The notes under the pieces were generated by a model, which was given only the letters and a program-made list of their open reading frames with translations, had not been told where the DNA came from and made no database searches. Both the position numbers and the translations under genes were made by a program. Of a stretch of 6,160 nt of DNA, positions 5,522-6,160 are shown piece by piece. The DNA lies in assembly GCA_003155465.1 (NCBI GenBank), contig PMCR01000522.1, positions 1-6,160 of the forward strand. The letters run 5' to 3'. Numbering within the stretch: position 1 is the first letter of the stretch; each line of letters begins with the position of its first letter. Origin of the DNA: Myxococcales bacterium. Its GTDB lineage: Bacteria; Myxococcota; Polyangia; Fen-1088.

Positions 5522-6160
5522 TTGACTCGCGCGTTCGTTCCGGTGTCGTCAGCAATCGCTGCAGCCCTGCTGTTTGCGGCTTGCGTGAACCTCACGCGAA
5601 ACTGGTCCGGGGGCAAGGATGCTGGCGAGAAGGACGGCCCGGCTTCTCCTGATGTCGCGACAGGGGGCAGCGGCGGATCCGGTACGGTTGGACCGGATGC
5701 TGCCGGTGCTGGCTCGGGGGGCAGTGCTCCGACGGGTGGCACCTTGACGGGCGGGACAGCGTCGGGCGGAGCGGGCGGGGTGCCGATGACGGGTGGAACC
5801 ACGGGGACAGCGACGGGTGGGGCGGCGGGAAACCCCGCACTGGATGCGGGGACCGTGGCTGACGCAGCCTCGTCCGGGGACGGCGAGGTTGATGTTCCAT
5901 TTCCTGCCGACTCAAGTCTGCCGGTCGACAAAGGAACGGGCGGCGGCGGAGCGGGTGGCGTGACGACGGGCGGAACCGGCGGGACGGCAACGGGTGACGC
6001 AGGGGGAACTGGGGTGGACGCAAAGATCGTGGCTGACGTACCGTCGTCTGGGGACGGCGGGATTGACGTTCCGTTGTCTCCCGATACCACTCTGCCGTCT
6101 GATCTCGGAGCGGGGGACTCTGATGGCGCCGAGACAGGCGGGACCGGCGGCGCGGGAACA
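5522..6160 (+). CDS. repeat-rich surface lipoprotein, 5' part only
   Basis: Partial gene: 213 codons run without a stop to the right edge, and the function is unknown. It opens with TTG 5522 and encodes a short lipoprotein signal, TRAFVPVSSAIAAALLFAAC, with lipobox FAAC and acylation at C21. The weak AAAGG (5511-5515) lies 6 nt before this TTG. Another in-frame TTG is at 5516, and GTG 5543 would leave an n-region without positive charge. The stop TAA at 5510-5512 closes the frame upstream. The rest is Gly/Thr/Ala/Asp-rich with many TGGT and GGAGG motifs and two copies of a unit of about 60 residues (5768-5947 and 5948 to about 6121), each containing VAD-x2-SSGDG-x2-DVP. It should be an extended, flexible spacer on the cell surface; a folded domain, if any, lies beyond the edge. 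The linker style is similar to the other lipoprotein in this window. Confidence 0.75.
   Translation, partial: MTRAFVPVSSAIAAALLFAACVNLTRNWSGGKDAGEKDGPASPDVATGGSGGSGTVGPDAAGAGSGGSAPTGGTLTGGTASGGAGGVPMTGGTTGTATGGAAGNPALDAGTVADAASSGDGEVDVPFPADSSLPVDKGTGGGGAGGVTTGGTGGTATGDAGGTGVDAKIVADVPSSGDGGIDVPLSPDTTLPSDLGAGDSDGAETGGTGGAGT
5768..6121 (+). repeat. two tandem ~60-residue coding repeats in the lipoprotein
   Basis: Copy A starts at GGAGGV (5768) and copy B at GGAGGV (5948), 180 bp apart. The best conserved 30-residue core is at 5840-5929 and 6014-6103, 174 bp apart, so one copy has a two-codon indel. The core pattern is hydrophobic-DA-x2-VAD-x2-SSGDG-x2-DVP-x3-D-x2-LP-x-D. A third Gly/Thr stretch begins near 6121 and is cut by the edge, so more copies may follow. 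Confidence 0.75.

Noticed and set aside
5434..6090. A 218-codon Pro/Val-rich minus-strand frame
   Set aside because: It is the mirror of the Gly/Thr/Asp repeats on the plus strand, where a lipoprotein signal and a start are present. The Pro-rich content follows from reading GGC/GGT repeats backwards.

Overview
The window is high-GC DNA of a kind I associate with Myxococcota (Polyangia-like myxobacteria). This is an inference from three things: a PknB-type Ser/Thr kinase with a transmembrane segment and a long Pro/Ala tail, lipoproteins with Asp/Pro-rich and Gly/Thr-rich linkers, and GTGAGC-type hexamer repeats between genes. No rRNA or other taxonomic marker is present, so the assignment rests on style.

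Left part, minus strand (1-1932). A SEFIR-domain protein fused to a STAND-type P-loop NTPase is cut by the left edge; this is a plausible signalling or defence protein. A repeat-bearing spacer of about 330 bp follows (770-1098). It holds a GTGAGC hexamer array and a 26-bp imperfect inverted repeat. Next is an intact inositol-monophosphatase-fold gene, most likely a CysQ-type 3'(2'),5'-bisphosphate nucleotidase.

Middle, plus strand (2152-4977). A 492-aa transmembrane Ser/Thr protein kinase is transcribed divergently from the phosphatase. About 200 bp later comes a 381-codon secreted lipoprotein ORF of unknown function. It carries two successive lipoprotein signal sequences in one frame, with an internal GTG start behind GGAGG, so its true start is open.

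Right part (4978-6160). A GC-rich spacer contains short repeats, a small unidentified ORF and a probable bidirectional terminator. A complete tRNA-Leu(UAA) gene lies on the minus strand. Last is the 5' part of a second lipoprotein on the plus strand, with a TTG start and Gly/Thr/Asp-rich repeats of about 60 residues, running off the right edge. A perfect TATAAT lies just upstream of its start.

The genes do not form an obvious single pathway. The kinase and the two envelope lipoproteins fit the large signalling and cell-surface repertoire of myxobacteria, cysQ and the tRNA are housekeeping, and the SEFIR-STAND gene looks accessory. I see no complete new multi-gene system. The best leads are the truncated SEFIR-STAND gene, the twin-lipobox ORF with its unassigned C-terminal domain, and the repeat lipoprotein.
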